Positions 6,148-7,184 of a stretch of DNA of 7,184 nt are shown here, piece after piece. The stretch spans positions 1-7,184 of the forward strand of contig JAEWDJ010000058.1 in NCBI GenBank assembly GCA_023390155.1, given 5' to 3'. The notes beneath the pieces are model-generated. The model was not told where the DNA came from. It made no database searches and saw only the letters and a program-made list of their open reading frames with translations. Positions within the stretch are counted from its first letter, which is position 1; every line of letters starts with the position of its first letter. The position numbers and the translations under genes were made by a program. Source of the stretch: Actinomycetes bacterium. GTDB taxonomy: Bacteria; Actinomycetota; Actinomycetes; Actinomycetales; Microbacteriaceae.

Positions 6148-7184
6148 GCGGGCGGGTGGACGCGGGGGCCGGCGCGGACGCGGGGGTCGGCCCGGTTGCG
6201 GGCGCGCGCGGGACGAGCGGCGCGGTGCTGCTGGCGAACGTGCGGCCGTGGGGTGTGGAGGCGTCCGACATCCTGATCGAGGGCGGCACGATCGTCGCGG
6301 TCGAGCCGCACATGGCCGGGCGCCCGGCGCCGGCCGGCGGAGAGACCATCGACGGGCGCGGGCTGCTCGCGCTGCCGGGCTTCGTCAACGCGCACGCGCA
6401 CCTCGACAAGAGCTGGTGGGGGCACGAGTGGGTGCCCTACGGCGGCGAGGCGACGACGCAGGGTCGCATCGCACATGAGCGCGCGCACCGGGACGAGCTC
6501 GGCATCCCGAGCCCCGACAGCACGCTGCAGCTGCTGCGCGCGCTGGTCGCGCAGGGGACGACCGCGTTCCGGTCGCACGTCGACGTCGACCTGGGCGTCG
6601 GGCTCCGCGGCATCGCGGTGGTGCGGGAGGCCGTGGCGGCGCTCGGCGTGCCGGTCGCGCTGGAGGTCGTGGCGTTTCCGCAGGACGGCGTGCTGCGGCG
6701 GCCCGGCGTGCTGGAGCTGCTCGACCGCGCGGCCGCCGAGAGCGCCGACCACGTCGGCGGACTCGACCCGGCCCTGATCGACCGCGACCCGGTCGGCCAG
6801 CTCGACGCGCTCTTCGAGATCGCGGACCGGCGCGGCGTCGGCCTCGACATCCACCTGCACGAGGGCGGCGAGCTCGGCGCGTTCGAGTACGACCTCATCA
6901 TCGAGCGGACGCGCGCCCTCGGCCTGGCCGGGCGTGTGAACGTGGCGCACGGCTTCGCCATCGGCGACCTCCCTGCCGCACGGCAGCGCGCGCTCATCGA
7001 TCGGCTGCGGGAGGCGGGGGTGTCGATCACGACCGTCGCCCCCATCAACGCGCCGCGCCTCCCCCTCGCCGAGCTGCGCGCCGCGGGCGTGCCGGTCGGC
7101 CTCGGCACCGACGGCATCCGCGACCTGTGGGGCCCCTACGGTGACGGCGACCTGCTGCGGCTCGCCACCCGGCTGGCCCAGCTC
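6144..7184 (+). CDS. Cytosine-deaminase-like amidohydrolase, 5' part only
   Basis: A metal-dependent hydrolase of the amidohydrolase superfamily, closest by eye to cytosine deaminase (CodA). It is cut by the right edge after 347 residues. Metal and catalytic residues visible are His84 and His86 (NAHAHLDKS), His237 and Glu240 (DIHLHEGGE), His269 (VAHGF) and Asp323 (GTDGIRDLWGPYGDGD). The His237-Glu240 and Glu240-His269 spacings equal those of E. coli CodA as I recall it. Gln180 in AFPQDG matches the CodA substrate-binding glutamine. The Asp that follows the metal-ligand Asp in CodA is Gly324 here, so the substrate may not be cytosine; a heterocyclic amine deaminase or cyclic amide hydrolase are the alternatives. 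ATG 6144 overlaps the pip stop and has no clear ribosome binding site, which fits coupled translation. The first ~26 residues are a Gly/Ala-rich extension, so GTG 6225 (residue 28) is a possible alternative start. Confidence 0.85.
   Translation, partial: MSGRVDAGAGADAGVGPVAGARGTSGAVLLANVRPWGVEASDILIEGGTIVAVEPHMAGRPAPAGGETIDGRGLLALPGFVNAHAHLDKSWWGHEWVPYGGEATTQGRIAHERAHRDELGIPSPDSTLQLLRALVAQGTTAFRSHVDVDLGVGLRGIAVVREAVAALGVPVALEVVAFPQDGVLRRPGVLELLDRAAAESADHVGGLDPALIDRDPVGQLDALFEIADRRGVGLDIHLHEGGELGAFEYDLIIERTRALGLAGRVNVAHGFAIGDLPAARQRALIDRLREAGVSITTVAPINAPRLPLAELRAAGVPVGLGTDGIRDLWGPYGDGDLLRLATRLAQL
6158..6191 (+). repeat. Short tandem repeat in the amidohydrolase N-terminus
   Basis: Two 16-base copies, at 6158-6173 and 6176-6191, differ at one base (GGACGCGGGGG, then C or T, then CGGC). 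The 18-base period equals six codons and encodes DAGAGA followed by DAGVGP. It lies in the Gly/Ala-rich extension that precedes the conserved domain. Confidence 0.6.

Noticed and set aside
5991..6950. A 319-residue minus-strand frame opposite the amidohydrolase gene
   Set aside because: Its composition is typical of an antisense shadow, with no motif. The plus strand encodes an amidohydrolase with all metal ligands in place.
1..7184. Mobile elements, CRISPR arrays, phage genes, tRNAs or a defence island
   Set aside because: I found no regularly spaced direct repeats, transposase or integrase motifs, tRNA-like cloverleafs or known defence domains. The two strong inverted repeats are intergenic hairpins, not insertion-sequence ends, because they do not flank a gene of matching kind and no target duplication is seen.

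Overview
The window is very GC-rich chromosomal DNA with actinobacterial features: strong third-position GC bias, promoters that show only a TANNNT -10 box, terminators without U-tracts, and actinobacterial-type protein families. A Microbacteriaceae-like actinomycete is my best guess. This is inferred from style and protein resemblance, because no rRNA or other marker gene is present. I see no tRNA, rRNA, CRISPR array, insertion sequence, integrase or phage gene. The gene content is ordinary housekeeping and accessory metabolism, and I found no convincing undescribed multi-gene system.

Layout, left to right. (1) At the left edge is the 3' part of a plus-strand gene for a probably secreted protein with a C-terminal beta/gamma-crystallin-like (peptidase inhibitor I36-like) domain, followed directly by a long imperfect hairpin. 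(2) A 695-aa FAD-dependent acyl-CoA oxidase/dehydrogenase lies on the plus strand. (3) A strong bidirectional hairpin separates it from a convergent malate dehydrogenase gene (mdh, minus strand). (4) A membrane-anchored zinc metallopeptidase of the YpfJ type is divergent from mdh, with only 35 bases between the two start codons. (5) A 123-aa membrane protein of unknown function follows. (6) Prolyl aminopeptidase (pip) and a cytosine-deaminase-like amidohydrolase come next. They overlap by 4 bases, and the amidohydrolase runs off the right edge.

The genes do not form one pathway. The acyl-CoA enzyme serves fatty-acid oxidation and malate dehydrogenase serves the TCA cycle, but they face each other and are separated by a terminator. 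Pip and the amidohydrolase are the only pair that looks translationally coupled. The most informative non-coding signal is at the starts of mdh, the metallopeptidase and pip. Each has a TANNNT box 6-7 bases before the ATG and no well-placed Shine-Dalgarno, the arrangement expected for leaderless mRNAs. The acyl-CoA enzyme and the 123-aa membrane protein instead have longer leaders with purine-rich ribosome binding sites.
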